From positions 34,083-98,082 of the forward strand of contig NZ_QCZJ01000022.1 in the NCBI RefSeq assembly GCF_003075435.1: DNA of 64,000 nucleotides, written 5' to 3'. Source of the stretch: Terrimonas sp. Lineage in GTDB: Bacteria > Bacteroidota > Bacteroidia > Chitinophagales > Chitinophagaceae. Below are positions 25,923-34,464 of the stretch, one piece after another. Both the position numbers and the translations under genes were made by a program. The notes under the pieces were generated by a model. That model did not search any database, was not told where the DNA came from, and saw nothing but the letters and a program-made list of their open reading frames with translations. How positions within the stretch are numbered: the stretch's first letter is position 1; each line of letters begins with the position of its first letter.

Positions 25923-27065
25923 CTATAATATTTTGCCCAATACCTCCACCACATAATCCTGCCGTATCCTCTCCTGCTCCAGTCTTCCGTTATGATATTT
26001 CAGGATATTAAAAGCAGCCTGTTCTTCCCTGGTGAGATGCTCCAATGAAATTGTTTTGTATACAGCATCCTGCTTACCCATTTCACCCGCATGTTGCAGT
26101 AAGGTTGCTTCATCCATAAACACACTTTGCAGGTTATCAGGATAATAGCCATGCATCGCATTCAGCATTTTATATCCCTCCTCATCAAGATCGCCCCAAT
26201 AAAACAATTTAGCTTTCGCCAAAAGAGGAACGTCCTTCAGGCTATGCGTTGCCTTACCCTTGCTGAAAACAGCTATCGCATTTTTTCTTTCCGGGATCAA
26301 ATAGAGGTTGGTTTCATTCTCCACCAGCCACACTTCTTTAATATCCCAACTGATCTGCTTCAACCAGTCAACCGTTACACCCGTAACTTCCATGCCATGC
26401 ATGAGCTGCGCTGCTATTGTTTTATCAAGCCAACGGATCGGGTACAGGTACGGCTTTTGTTTTAACGACAGCAGCTCATCAAGCGTAATTGCACTCGCGG
26501 CATATTTTTCCGGGGCTATGGTTTTCAAAAGTGAAAACAGGATTGGTCGGTAAGTTTCAATAAACTTGGTATGAACGGGCACCGGGATGCTGCGTATATA
26601 ATGACCGCTCACATCATGCACCAGCAAATGGTCAATCACCTTTTGCAGGTCGTTCCACACTGTTTTTAAATCCAATACCCGCTCGGGTTTTTCAATTAAG
26701 AAAGATTGAACAGCCGGCTGCCAGTTCAGTAAAATTTGTAACTGCTGTTTGAAAGCATCAGCTTCCGCTTCTTTTTTTAACAGGTGCAGGTAATCTTCTT
26801 CCGTGTCAACGATAATTGTAGACACCCATTTTTGTTTGCCGAGCTTTTTGCTGCTCCAGTCTTCCCATTCTATTGTCCAGCCCCTGCGTTGCGCTGTCTT
26901 TTCATTTTGCCGGAACAATGCGATGGCTCCATGGAGATCAACCGTTGTCGCGGGTTTGTTTTTTTCACCCCGAAGCACTACAATGCTAAAAGGTTTGCCT
27001 GAAATAATATCCCGCAGGTATCCCTTATAGTATCTTACAAGTTGTTGCTGATAGGCTTCGATCAT
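25923..27065 (-). CDS. jetD: Wadjet protein JetD (DUF3322/DUF2220, TOPRIM nuclease subunit)
   Basis: 380 residues. The C-terminal TOPRIM-like core has AKLFYWGDLDEEGYKMLNAM (about residue 285-305), where the Asp pair and downstream acidic residues bind metal; the preceding WLVENETNLY gives the TOPRIM Glu. The N-terminal part matches the DUF3322 region of JetD. In Wadjet systems JetD cuts closed circular plasmid DNA that JetABC has extruded. It is separated from jetC here by two unrelated genes on the same strand, which is unusual. ATG at 27065; 40 bp after the RibD/DHFR-like gene. Confidence 0.9.
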   Translation of the reverse strand: MIEAYQQQLVRYYKGYLRDIISGKPFSIVVLRGEKNKPATTVDLHGAIALFRQNEKTAQRRGWTIEWEDWSSKKLGKQKWVSTIIVDTEEDYLHLLKKEAEADAFKQQLQILLNWQPAVQSFLIEKPERVLDLKTVWNDLQKVIDHLLVHDVSGHYIRSIPVPVHTKFIETYRPILFSLLKTIAPEKYAASAITLDELLSLKQKPYLYPIRWLDKTIAAQLMHGMEVTGVTVDWLKQISWDIKEVWLVENETNLYLIPERKNAIAVFSKGKATHSLKDVPLLAKAKLFYWGDLDEEGYKMLNAMHGYYPDNLQSVFMDEATLLQHAGEMGKQDAVYKTISLEHLTREEQAAFNILKYHNGRLEQERIRQDYVVEVLGKIL

Positions 27066-27105
27066 GGTATAATATTAGCAGTGCTGTTTCTTTTGATTTG
27101 GCCTT

Positions 27106-27645
27106 TTAATAGGATCGTTTCCGCCTGTAAAGCAGTTGTGCCAACCCGGTGTCAAACGATTTTGCGCTCACCAGCTCAAGCCATTGTTCGGGTCTGCCAT
27201 CTTTAAAAAGCCTTGTTCCGTTACCAAGCAATACAGGAACGACCGAAATGATCATCTCGTCAATAAGATCATCTTTTAAAAGTTCGTTTATTATTTCCGC
27301 ACCACCGTCACAATAAATATTTTTACCGTTTTTGCTTTTCAGTTGCCGGACCAATTCCGCAGGACTCCCGTTGTAGAAATTTGTTTTACCAACCTTCGGT
27401 CTTACGGTTCTTGTAATAACATATACATCCCTCTCCCCGTTGTCGTAATGAGAGGAACCGATTTCTTTGAGCACCCAATCATAAGTTTTCCTGCCGAGAA
27501 TGATAGTGTCAATGGTTGATGTAAATGATGCATACCCATAATCCTCGCCTTCTTTTTCTACTGATTTCAAAAAGCCAAGATCATCATTCGGCTTGGCTAT
27601 ATATCCGTCCAGGCTTGTTGCTATGTAAATAGATAATATACGCAT
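27106..27645 (-). CDS. Dihydrofolate reductase / RibD C-terminal-fold protein
   Basis: 179 residues. Typical start LSIYIATSLDGYIAKPNDDL, then TIILGRKTYDWVL, the NADPH-binding GKNIYCDGGAEIINELLKDD and a C-terminal VPVLLGNGTRLFKDG. It matches the widespread dihydrofolate-reductase-family (YyaP/YwjB-like) proteins, not classical FolA. The substrate is unknown. It lies between DUF2071 and jetD on the same strand, inside the Wadjet locus. No known role in Wadjet; it is probably a passenger, although cotranscription with jetD is likely. Confidence 0.85.
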   Translation of the reverse strand: MRILSIYIATSLDGYIAKPNDDLGFLKSVEKEGEDYGYASFTSTIDTIILGRKTYDWVLKEIGSSHYDNGERDVYVITRTVRPKVGKTNFYNGSPAELVRQLKSKNGKNIYCDGGAEIINELLKDDLIDEMIISVVPVLLGNGTRLFKDGRPEQWLELVSAKSFDTGLAQLLYRRKRSY

Positions 27646-27822
27646 TGTGATATTGTGTTAAAGCATTGGCAAAGGCAGGGGGATTGTTCGTCTGCCGATA
27701 CAAATGCTCATTAAAGATAAATGTTCATTGGTCGTTCTAAACTGAATAGAAAATGTTCAGCCGATAACTGATGTTGATTAGCGATTTGTCACCGATTGAA
27801 CTTCCGTCAGCCTTGCTTTTTG

Positions 27823-28548
27823 TCAATGCATTGTTGCTTGTGGTTTGTCCTGCAGACTTTTCCACTCGTGTTCTACTCTTGTCATCAAAAGCGCATTGTC
27901 AAACTGCACAGAACCTTTGGGAAATATCTTTTCATCTTCATAGAAACTGGAATGAACATCCGTCACTTCAAGCGGTCGCACCTGCCATGTGTAAGCCTGC
28001 AACTTAAGTCCTTCATATTTGTCTTTGTTCGGGGAGTAACCAACTGCCCCTCTCTCAAAAAAGTCAGAAACATTCTCCAATGTTCGAAAAATTGAGTTCG
28101 GGTCAAAGTGATTGGTCTCCTTAGCGTCTATGGAAATGCTTGTGCTGTCAGAACTGGTAAAGTCAATGTGGTAGTTGTCACCGCCTTCCTTCACGTTGAA
28201 CTTAGCTAAATAATGTTTGCCAGGAAATATTCTGCCGCCTAATATTGTGTTCAGTCGTAAAGAAGTATCACGTCTTGGAATGTAAACCCCTTCTTTGGTA
28301 TTGCCATCTTCGTCCCACTCTACAGCAATGCGATGTGCTCCGTTTTCAGAGGAAACGCCGACAAAATCAGGAAGTCCTTTTAGTTTGATGTTTTTTAGTC
28401 TGATGAGGCAAATACCAACAACAGCTTTGTCTTTATAAATTTTTGGTCTAAATGGCTCGGGAATGACTTTCCGTACAACGCCTGGGTCAGCCGTGAAGTT
28501 TATTAAAATGCGTCGATCAATGTAACCATGTATTGTCGGAAGTCTCAT
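27823..28548 (-). CDS. DUF2071 (YqjF-like) protein
   Basis: 241 residues with the DUF2071 pattern: RRILINFTADPGVVRKVIPE, PFRPKIYKDKAVVGICLIRL, GVYIPRRDTSLRLNTILGG and a C-terminal SVQFDNALLMTRVEHEWKSL. The function is unknown; DUF2071 proteins are found as single genes in many bacteria. Its codon use and base composition look more AT-rich than the flanking jetC, which supports insertion as a separate cassette. An inverted word CATTGCAAGCAATG lies at about 28567-28580, just upstream. Confidence 0.8.
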   Translation of the reverse strand: MRLPTIHGYIDRRILINFTADPGVVRKVIPEPFRPKIYKDKAVVGICLIRLKNIKLKGLPDFVGVSSENGAHRIAVEWDEDGNTKEGVYIPRRDTSLRLNTILGGRIFPGKHYLAKFNVKEGGDNYHIDFTSSDSTSISIDAKETNHFDPNSIFRTLENVSDFFERGAVGYSPNKDKYEGLKLQAYTWQVRPLEVTDVHSSFYEDEKIFPKGSVQFDNALLMTRVEHEWKSLQDKPQATMH

Positions 28549-28636
28549 AAGTTTACAGTCTTTTTACCATTGCAAGCAATGTAATTATTTGTTTTGTTAA
28601 ATCGTGAATAAATATTCACTAAACGCACTCGCCCCA

Positions 28637-28664
28637 AACCTGTAACCTGAAACTTGTAACCTGG
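28637..28664. repeat. GTAACCTG heptad string after jetC
   Basis: CTGTAACCTGAAACTTGTAA and CCTGG, an imperfect seven-base repeat (TGTAACC, TGAAACT, TGTAACC), 8 bp after the jetC stop. The same word occurs near 8469, 61035 and, as GCAACCTGCAAC, near 190. Confidence 0.5.
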
Positions 28665-28671
28665 AACCACT

Positions 28672-31600
28672 CTACTTTTTCATCTTCTTCAACAGTTCCT
28701 TGATCGTCATATTATACATCACGCTATTCCTGTTATTTACCCTTTGCACCAAATGTACGTGCGCAATATAATCCTGCACGATCTGTATTTTATCGCTCGG
28801 CGTTACCACTAATAATTGCAGGTGTAGTTGCTTGCACAATTCCATCAGGTAAGTAGCTTTGTCCTCATCCTGGTTGCTGAAGCTTTCATCTACCGCAATA
28901 AAACGCAGGCTGCGACTGTTCTTTCCTTCCCGTGTAATTCCGAATTGATAAGCAATAGCGCTGCACAAAATGGTATAAGTCAACTGCGCTTTTTCACCGC
29001 CCGATAATTGCCCCATCTGGCGGTAAGTTTTTTTCAACTCATTGGTATTGCGGTATTTTTCATCCGCCCAAAACTCAAACCAGTTACGCACATCCATTAC
29101 ACGGGCGCGGTAGGTTTCACTTTCATCTAAGCTGTCAATCAGCGGCTGCACCTTTTGACGGAAATGCAATGCTTTCTCCTCAAATTTACTTTGCTGCCAG
29201 TTCGCCGCCTGCGGCAATGCATCTAATAATGCATTACGAAATGCTTTGATGGTAGCATCAGGCACAGAACGTTTGCCCAACTGTATATAAGTATCCGGCA
29301 GGCGATTAAAATTAATAGCGCTCAGCGAATAATTCAGCTTGTTGACGCTGTTGTTGATCTCCCGCTCCCATTTCTCCATCTCTTCATTCAATCCGCCTAT
29401 TTTATAAGTAATAGTATCGTTGATGAAATTCTCAAAATCTCGGCGATACTTAGGCAGGTTCTCCGTGGTAAGCTTATCCAACCATTCTTTAAATTCCTCT
29501 GCATACGCCGCTTCATCCGGCAGGAACTGTACATCACTATACCAGTCAGGAAAACGTTGCAGTATGGCAGGCGACGGATTTTTGATCTGGCTGATGCTGC
29601 GGTTCAAATGCGTTTCTTCTTTATACAATTGTTGCTGCACCTGCTGCGCTTCCGAATCCAGTTTGTCTTTAAATACGCGATAAGTTTCATCAATCGTATC
29701 TAAGCTAACAGCGCCAAGCGCCACCGCGTGCTGCTGCTGAAACTGCAACAGCTCATCTTTGTTTTCTGTAGTAATGTGTTGCAGCAATACCTTGAGCGAT
29801 TCCTTCTGCTGCTGCATTGCATTCACGCGGTTTTGCAATGTCGTTTTTTCACCGGTAGCGGTTTCCCATTTACGCTCTGCTGCTGTGCGTTGTTCCAATA
29901 TCTGTTCAAGCTGCGAAGTCAATGCCTTTAGTTGGTTATTGCTTTTGCTAAGCTCTTTTATCTGCTCTTCTGTTTTATGAATCATGCGTTGCAGCCCGGC
30001 TACATCCAATGTGGTAAATCCTGCATGCTCCTGCAGACGGCTCAATGCATAAAACTGTTTTTGCAATCTTGCCGCACGGTTGCGGCATCGTTCTATGATC
30101 TCCGCAGCGTTGGCCAGGTCGTCCGTCAGCTTATTGCGGCGACTGATCAGCGCTTCTTTTTTCCGCTCATTATTCCAGCCCATTACATAGCGCCCTGCAT
30201 CATTCACGCCGGGGCGGTCATCCTTTTCATGGCGATCCCTGTTTTTTATCAAACCGTTAATGGTGATGGCTTTATCATAGCGCTCAATGGTTTTCTCATC
30301 TTCAAGACATACATACGGGAACTGCTGCACGATCTGTTGCTGCACCCATTCCGATAATGTATGATCCGGGTGAAAGTCCAGCTTATAATACACCGTCTGG
30401 TCTTCTGCCAAAGTTTGTATCGTATCCTTTACATGATAGTACACCAGCCTTGCCCGCAAATTGGTTTGATTGATATAGCGCGTAACTTTTTTATAATGCT
30501 TATCCGGCACCAGCAGGCGAAGTGAAAAACCATGCAACAGCTTTTCCAGTGCCGGCTGCCAGTGCAGCTCTTCTGTTTTTACCTGCACCAGTTCCCCGGC
30601 AAAAGGCAGCTCGGCCACATCTATCTTCAGCGTATTGCACAGTTCACGACGTACCTGCACCAGGTGTGCGGGAATATTACTCTTGCTTTGCAATAATATA
30701 TTCAGCTCCGCTTCTATTTGCTCTTTTTCCGCACCCGCGCTTCGCTGCAAATTCTTTGCATCAAAATCATCATCTTCATTCAGGCGGTTTTCCCTTTCTA
30801 AGCGCAAGCCCGCACGACTAATTTCTTTCTGAATACGTTTATAACTTTCTTCGTCTGATGCGGTTTTATCTTCAAAATGCAGCGTAGTGCACCAGTCGGT
30901 AAACAATGCCAGGTTGTTTTCCGCCTCTTTTTTGTTTGCCTGCTGTTCTTTTAATTCCTGCTCCAATTGTTTCAACCGTTGACCGGCTTTGTTCTGGTCA
31001 ATCTGATTACGCGTTACCCGCTCTTCTTCATGCAACGCTTCTATCTCTTGCTTGAACTCCGCCGATTGTTGCTCCAGCTTTTTCAACTGAACCGCATCAT
31101 CTTCCAAAGCCTGTTGCAGCAAAGCATCCTGCGTATAGCTTTTCCATATAGCAGCCGTTTGTATAGACTGCTGCACAGCCTGCTGCTTTACCTGCAGGGC
31201 TTTAAACCCATCAAAATGCTCCTGCACCGGTTGCAGCAGTCGTATTTGCTCTTCCGCTTTTTCAATATTGCGTTGCGCGTCTAATAAAGTAGCCAGGTGC
31301 TTTTTCAGTTCCTGGAACAGCGACTCCATATCCCTCGGCTCCAGCATGTGCATGCGGATGAAATCATCCAAGTTGCCCAACACTTTAATGCCCACGGTTT
31401 GATTGAACAACGTGAGCGCCTGTATGCTTTGCATGCCCAATACATCCACCATTCGGTTAGCATATTTGCTTGCCGCGTCAAACCACTCCACGTTATTCTT
31501 TCGACTGCCTTTGTTGTATTGCTGGTCTATCCGCTTTTTCCAGGCATTGCCCAGGTCAAAAGGCTTGAAATCTGTTTCTATATGCAGGCTTTTATGCGCA

Positions 31601-32052
31601 ATACCAAACAGCTTTTTCATATCGCCGTTAGCAAAATACCTTACCTGGAAAAGCGTGACTTCCTGCATCGCTTCATTGGTAAAATTCGCCAGCAGTATGC
31701 TATAGGCTTCTTCTTTATTTTCGCGCAGGTATAAGGTTTTGGTAACGCCGCTCTCACTGTTGATCGTGCCATAACCGCCCATCACATACGTCTCTTCCGT
31801 ACGATCTCCCTTTTTTTCACTGCCGCTGCTCTGGTTGTAAAAACGATATCTTTTTTCCGGCACTATCAACGTGAGCAGCGCATCCACGAACGTCGTTTTA
31901 CCGCTACCGTTAGCGCCGGTCAACAGGCTGGTTTCTCCCTTAGGGTGAATGGCATGTATCTGCTCATCAAAAGTTCCCCAGTTATACACTTCCATGTATT
32001 GCAACCGGAAACCGCTTTTTTCATTATCTGTGCTGAATACGCTTAGCTGCAT
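28672..32052 (-). CDS. jetC: Wadjet protein JetC (SMC/MukB-like ATPase)
   Basis: About 1126 residues from ATG 32052. The N-terminal ATPase half has FRLQYMEVYNWGTF and Walker A GANGSGKTTFVDALL (about residue 47-61). Long coiled coils with a hinge-like break near the middle follow. The C-terminal half has the ABC signature QLSGGEKAQLTYTI and Walker B FIAVDESFSNQDEDKA. It is the loop-extruding motor of Wadjet, acting on plasmids in the cytoplasm with JetA and JetB. The start overlaps the jetB end by 29 bp, as expected for coupled subunits. The length fits the family. GC content is visibly higher than in neighbouring genes. Confidence 0.95.
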   Translation of the reverse strand: MQLSVFSTDNEKSGFRLQYMEVYNWGTFDEQIHAIHPKGETSLLTGANGSGKTTFVDALLTLIVPEKRYRFYNQSSGSEKKGDRTEETYVMGGYGTINSESGVTKTLYLRENKEEAYSILLANFTNEAMQEVTLFQVRYFANGDMKKLFGIAHKSLHIETDFKPFDLGNAWKKRIDQQYNKGSRKNNVEWFDAASKYANRMVDVLGMQSIQALTLFNQTVGIKVLGNLDDFIRMHMLEPRDMESLFQELKKHLATLLDAQRNIEKAEEQIRLLQPVQEHFDGFKALQVKQQAVQQSIQTAAIWKSYTQDALLQQALEDDAVQLKKLEQQSAEFKQEIEALHEEERVTRNQIDQNKAGQRLKQLEQELKEQQANKKEAENNLALFTDWCTTLHFEDKTASDEESYKRIQKEISRAGLRLERENRLNEDDDFDAKNLQRSAGAEKEQIEAELNILLQSKSNIPAHLVQVRRELCNTLKIDVAELPFAGELVQVKTEELHWQPALEKLLHGFSLRLLVPDKHYKKVTRYINQTNLRARLVYYHVKDTIQTLAEDQTVYYKLDFHPDHTLSEWVQQQIVQQFPYVCLEDEKTIERYDKAITINGLIKNRDRHEKDDRPGVNDAGRYVMGWNNERKKEALISRRNKLTDDLANAAEIIERCRNRAARLQKQFYALSRLQEHAGFTTLDVAGLQRMIHKTEEQIKELSKSNNQLKALTSQLEQILEQRTAAERKWETATGEKTTLQNRVNAMQQQKESLKVLLQHITTENKDELLQFQQQHAVALGAVSLDTIDETYRVFKDKLDSEAQQVQQQLYKEETHLNRSISQIKNPSPAILQRFPDWYSDVQFLPDEAAYAEEFKEWLDKLTTENLPKYRRDFENFINDTITYKIGGLNEEMEKWEREINNSVNKLNYSLSAINFNRLPDTYIQLGKRSVPDATIKAFRNALLDALPQAANWQQSKFEEKALHFRQKVQPLIDSLDESETYRARVMDVRNWFEFWADEKYRNTNELKKTYRQMGQLSGGEKAQLTYTILCSAIAYQFGITREGKNSRSLRFIAVDESFSNQDEDKATYLMELCKQLHLQLLVVTPSDKIQIVQDYIAHVHLVQRVNNRNSVMYNMTIKELLKKMKK

Positions 32053-32614
32053 GTGCAATAAGTTGCTGTTTAAAATCCTCTAATGTTTCGCTGTCTACCC
32101 TGGCTTTAATGATCTTTTTAATGCGGAATTTTTGCTCATCCGCCACATCATGATTTTCCGATCTTTCCAGAAAGCCGTTTTCTTCCGCACGGTCAATCAG
32201 CCTGTCAATATCTTTCAGCATTTTAACCCGGCTGGCGTTTTCCTTAAAAAACAATTCAGCATATTCTTTTATCTCCCTGCGTTTTTTGATCAGCTCGCGG
32301 TGCGTCGCTTCACCCACTTCAAACTCCGCCATCATATCACGCAGCAAAACCAGCATCACGCTTTCATCATACGTAAGGCTGCGGCGTTGTATCCAGCTCA
32401 CACCGGCGCCATCTTCTTCCAGTACGCTGTGTTTTATATATGCGTATCCGTCCTGCTCATCCAATACCAGCATTAGACCCAACTGCTGCAAAAAAACAGT
32501 CAGCTCTGCCTTATACTGCATCAGTTTTTCCCAGGTGTTTTTTTCTAAATATTCCACCGGGCCTTTCAGCAGCTTGATAAACACGGGTGTGAACGAATGT
32601 ATTTTCTCGCGCAT
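32024..32614 (-). CDS. jetB: Wadjet protein JetB (DUF4194, MukE/KITE-like)
   Basis: 196 residues from ATG 32614 (MREKIHSFTPVFIKLLKG). The DUF4194 winged-helix pattern is seen as DEQDGYAYI, RRSLTYDESVMLVLLRDMM and AEENGFLERSE. It is the KITE-type subunit that bridges the JetA kleisin and the JetC heads. The first possible start (TTG 32620) is two codons earlier; ATG is preferred. jetA ends 8 bp before, and jetC overlaps its end, so jetABC are translated as one unit. Confidence 0.92.
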   Translation of the reverse strand: MREKIHSFTPVFIKLLKGPVEYLEKNTWEKLMQYKAELTVFLQQLGLMLVLDEQDGYAYIKHSVLEEDGAGVSWIQRRSLTYDESVMLVLLRDMMAEFEVGEATHRELIKKRREIKEYAELFFKENASRVKMLKDIDRLIDRAEENGFLERSENHDVADEQKFRIKKIIKARVDSETLEDFKQQLIAHAAKRIQHR

Positions 32615-32622
32615 TTGCAATT

Positions 32623-34092
32623 TTATTTACTGAATAATAAATAAGGTACTTCCACAAATTTGGTGGCTTCTTTGTTCAACGGTATCAGCTCCACTGCCGA
32701 CCCGATCACCTGTACCCTTTTGGCTTTCTCTTTCAAAAAGCTGTAATAGCTTATCACTTCCGCCAGTCCGTTATCCAGCGACGTGGCTTCAATGATCTCT
32801 TTTAACGTAGCCGTTTGTTTGTGCTGCAATACCTGCTCTACTTTTTCCCACAATAATTTTTTATCAATGAACGATGTATTCAGCATGCGGTTAAACCGTT
32901 CCACGTCCGCGATGCTTTCCACCGCCGCAACAGGTTGTTTCAATACACCCGCCGTCTTTTTTTCTTCCAGCACCAGCTTCCTGTCCATCGTCATTTTTAT
33001 TTCTGCAGCTTCTTCCACTACCAGGCCGGCATCAATCGTTTCTTCATCCATCAAATCAAACACCAGCTCTTTTATGCTGCTGATCTGCTGCCGCAGCCTG
33101 CGATGCCGTGCAATTTCTTTTTCCGTAATAATGCGGCTCAGCTTTTCCGCCATCTTATCATTCGCATCGTATACCGACTTACCCTGTTCCAGTAAAAACG
33201 ATTTAATATTCTGCAGGAAATTGGTATCGCTTTCCAGCGCACGGTCTTCCACCAACAGCAGCAATTGCTCCGTAAGGTTACGCCAGTCTTCCTGCCCGTT
33301 GCGCGAGATCAGGAAATCCCAGAAAGCATAAAAGCTTTTTCCCTGGTTGCTGCTGCGCAACGCGTCGTACGATTCAAAAGCGAAGCCCACAATAGCGCCC
33401 TTGTTTTGTTCCGCTTTGGTATGCTGCTCCACGATGTTTCGGTGTATCTGCTTAAAATTATCTTCCACTTCGCGAAAGTCTCCGATCAGCTCATAGCACA
33501 GCTTCACAAACAGGTCGAGCCGCTCCTGTACCTGCGCATTGCTATAGCGTTGCGGCGCCACACCCAGCTCAATCGCTTTAATTTCCTTATCAATTTCAGC
33601 GCGGCGATCCTTGAGTATCTGCAATTTTTTCTCGCGGTCGTCTTCAGTATTCTCCACCATATCGCGCAGCGATGCAAACAGCATTTTAAACCGGCTCTCC
33701 GTACCCACATGGTGCTGCCCTGCCTGCAGGTTTTGCATCCATTGAAAAACCTTTTCAGTATAAGCGCTCAACTGGTAATTCGTATTCCCGTCAGTATCCG
33801 GAAAATCCTGCAGTATCCGCTTCTGCACCCAGTTCAGCAGGTATTTGCGGCTGCGGCTCTCCTCATCCTCGCCAAATTCAATCCGCGCTTCTTCCAGGTC
33901 TTCCGTGCCATCCGCATGTGTGCCCAGGGTTTCCGCCAGCAGCGGCACTAATTGCTCCTCTTTTATCACCATCTTACGGTGCTCCTTAAACGCAGTATAC
34001 AAAAACGGCAATACCCAGCCCGCATTACGCAGCCGCAGCATCTGCAATGCAGGCGATGATTGAATTAAAAATGCTATGTGCTCGCTCGTCAT
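32623..34092 (-). CDS. jetA: Wadjet protein JetA (DUF3375, MukF-like kleisin)
   Basis: 489 residues from ATG 34092 (MTSEHIAFLIQSSPALQMLR). Winged-helix N-terminus with RNAGWVLPFLYTAFKEHRK, then long helices (SRKYLLNWVQKRILQDFPD, RFKMLFASLRDMVENTEDDR), and a C-terminal winged helix ending in PYLLFSK. DUF3375 is the JetA family of Wadjet and the kleisin that closes the SMC ring. A TTG 33 bases upstream (34125) is possible, but the ATG matches where family members start. It is the first gene of the jet operon; a TAnnTTTG promoter is not clearly seen upstream. Confidence 0.92.
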   Translation of the reverse strand: MTSEHIAFLIQSSPALQMLRLRNAGWVLPFLYTAFKEHRKMVIKEEQLVPLLAETLGTHADGTEDLEEARIEFGEDEESRSRKYLLNWVQKRILQDFPDTDGNTNYQLSAYTEKVFQWMQNLQAGQHHVGTESRFKMLFASLRDMVENTEDDREKKLQILKDRRAEIDKEIKAIELGVAPQRYSNAQVQERLDLFVKLCYELIGDFREVEDNFKQIHRNIVEQHTKAEQNKGAIVGFAFESYDALRSSNQGKSFYAFWDFLISRNGQEDWRNLTEQLLLLVEDRALESDTNFLQNIKSFLLEQGKSVYDANDKMAEKLSRIITEKEIARHRRLRQQISSIKELVFDLMDEETIDAGLVVEEAAEIKMTMDRKLVLEEKKTAGVLKQPVAAVESIADVERFNRMLNTSFIDKKLLWEKVEQVLQHKQTATLKEIIEATSLDNGLAEVISYYSFLKEKAKRVQVIGSAVELIPLNKEATKFVEVPYLLFSK

Positions 34093-34464
34093 GCCCGGTA
34101 GATCAATGTTGTAAAGGGGACGCAAAATAACACAATATAGGCAGTTGGCAGCGGTTGGGGATATCCGGTGATTTGCACGGGCCGAAAAATATATTATGGC
34201 TTTTTTTGTGAACCAACTGCAATGCTACTATTGGGCTGCTGTTGCCACGCTCGCTTGTACGATTGGAACAATATTGGGCATTGTGCTACGGCGTTTATAA
34301 ATAGGATTTGGATGCGGGTTGGGAGAGTTTAGAGAGGTATAGTGTTTACCAAAAATTATTTACCAGTAATACCATTAAATATGATAAAATTTTATTATTC
34401 AAAAGTTTCATATATTTTTGAGTAAGCTGCAATAGCACCAAAGCAAGTACTTGGCCTAAACTTT
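34093..34464. other. Divergent spacer between jetA and the orphan membrane protein gene
   Basis: No ORF of note. The part near 34200-34300 is GC-rich (TGCCACGCTCGCTTGTACGA) and reads like decayed repeat or coding DNA. The right part is AT-rich and carries TATTTTTG at 34413-34420, a likely -7 box for the gene that starts at 34465. Confidence 0.4.

Noticed and set aside
33265..33951. Plus-strand ORF of 228 codons in jetA
   Set aside because: Long only because the jet genes are GC-rich; antisense to a complete JetA.
34093..34125. TTG-started extension of JetA
   Set aside because: The ATG at 34092 gives the N-terminus expected for DUF3375.
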